Assembly: GCA_910589085.1 (NCBI GenBank)
Contig: CAJUSG010000043.1
Coordinates: forward strand, 1 to 21,112
DNA: 21,112 nucleotides
Direction: 5' to 3'
From: an uncultured Oscillospiraceae bacterium
Lineage (GTDB): Bacteria > Bacillota > Clostridia > Oscillospirales > Oscillospiraceae
Every line of letters starts with the position of its first letter. Positions within the stretch are counted from its first letter, which is position 1. The notes beneath the pieces were generated by a model that saw nothing but the letters and a program-made list of their open reading frames with translations, was not told where the DNA came from and did no database searches. Made by a program: the position numbers and the translations under genes. This document shows, piece by piece, positions 20,915-21,112 of the stretch.

Positions 20915-21112
20915 TCTTTCTGCGGCTGTTTTTTGAGTTCGCCAAGGTGGGCCTCTTCGCCGTGGGCGGCGGACTGGCCACCATCCCCTTTCTTCAGGAC
21001 ATGGGGGCCCGGACGGGCTGGTTCACCGACGTGGACCTGACCACCATGATCGCCGTGTCCGAGTCCACCCCCGGCCCCATGGGGGTGAACATGGCCACCT
21101 ATGTGGGCTTCC
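20911..21112 (+). CDS. Chromate transporter, single CHR domain (second of pair, partial)
   Basis: The frame starts with GTG at 20911, whose last two bases overlap the preceding TGA stop (GTGA), and runs off the window end after 67 residues. GAGG at 20903-20906 is a plausible ribosome binding site. The N-terminus FEFAKVGLFAVGGGLATIP, followed by GWFTDVDLTTMIAVSESTPG, is the same CHR signature as in the first gene. The overlap implies translational coupling, consistent with two subunits made in equal amount. Confidence 0.88.
   Translation, partial: MIFLRLFFEFAKVGLFAVGGGLATIPFLQDMGARTGWFTDVDLTTMIAVSESTPGPMGVNMATYVGF

Noticed and set aside
1..21112. CRISPR array, tRNA, rRNA, insertion sequence or prophage genes
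   Set aside because: No regularly spaced repeats, no tRNA TPsiC-like motifs, no rRNA segments and no transposase or integrase motifs were seen in reading both strands.

Overview
The window reads as chromosomal DNA of a high-GC anaerobic Firmicute, most likely class Clostridia, family Oscillospiraceae (the Flavonifractor/Lawsonibacter/Oscillibacter type). This is an inference from the GC-rich codon use combined with Firmicute traits: strong GGAGG ribosome binding sites, sigma-A promoters of the TTGNNN-17-TATAAT type, a YchF/RtcB/bactofilin/LTA-synthase-like gene set, and short GC-rich palindromic repeats between genes. No species can be named from the sequence alone. No rRNA, tRNA, CRISPR array, phage or insertion-sequence gene is visible.

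Layout. (1) 1-5130, plus strand: the 3' end of pheT, a PLP-dependent threonine-aldolase-type lyase, a membrane LTA-synthase-family enzyme, and a lipoprotein that joins a DUF4358-like region to a transglutaminase-like domain. (2) 5207-13512, minus strand: an apparently complete arginine pathway in the transcribed order argG-argH-argC-argJ-argB-argD-argF. A sigma-A promoter and a candidate ArgR operator lie upstream of argG, and a terminator lies beyond argF. The larger gaps between these genes hold palindromic repeats. (3) 13776-15893, minus strand: a GlgX/isoamylase-type debranching enzyme with its own promoter and terminator. (4) 16221-17342: a bactofilin gene (plus) converging on mntP (minus), separated by one hairpin terminator. 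(5) 17454-17720, plus strand: a short, well-delimited transcription unit with a consensus promoter and strong terminator, encoding a 40-residue cysteine-rich peptide that I do not recognise. (6) 17868 to the end, plus strand: rtcB, ychF and a pair of single-domain chromate-transporter genes, the second cut by the window edge.

How the genes work together. The arg cluster covers glutamate to arginine through the acetyl-recycling (ArgJ) route: ArgJ makes and recycles N-acetylglutamate, ArgB, ArgC and ArgD build N-acetylornithine, ArgJ releases ornithine, and ArgF, ArgG and ArgH complete arginine. Only carbamoyl-phosphate synthase is absent here. The remaining genes are housekeeping, envelope or transport functions with no evident shared pathway.

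Most worth a second look: the cysteine-rich microprotein unit at 17454-17720, the GTAGGG...CCCTAC palindrome family inside the arg cluster (one copy appears to supply the argF stop codon), and the palindromic operator region upstream of argG.
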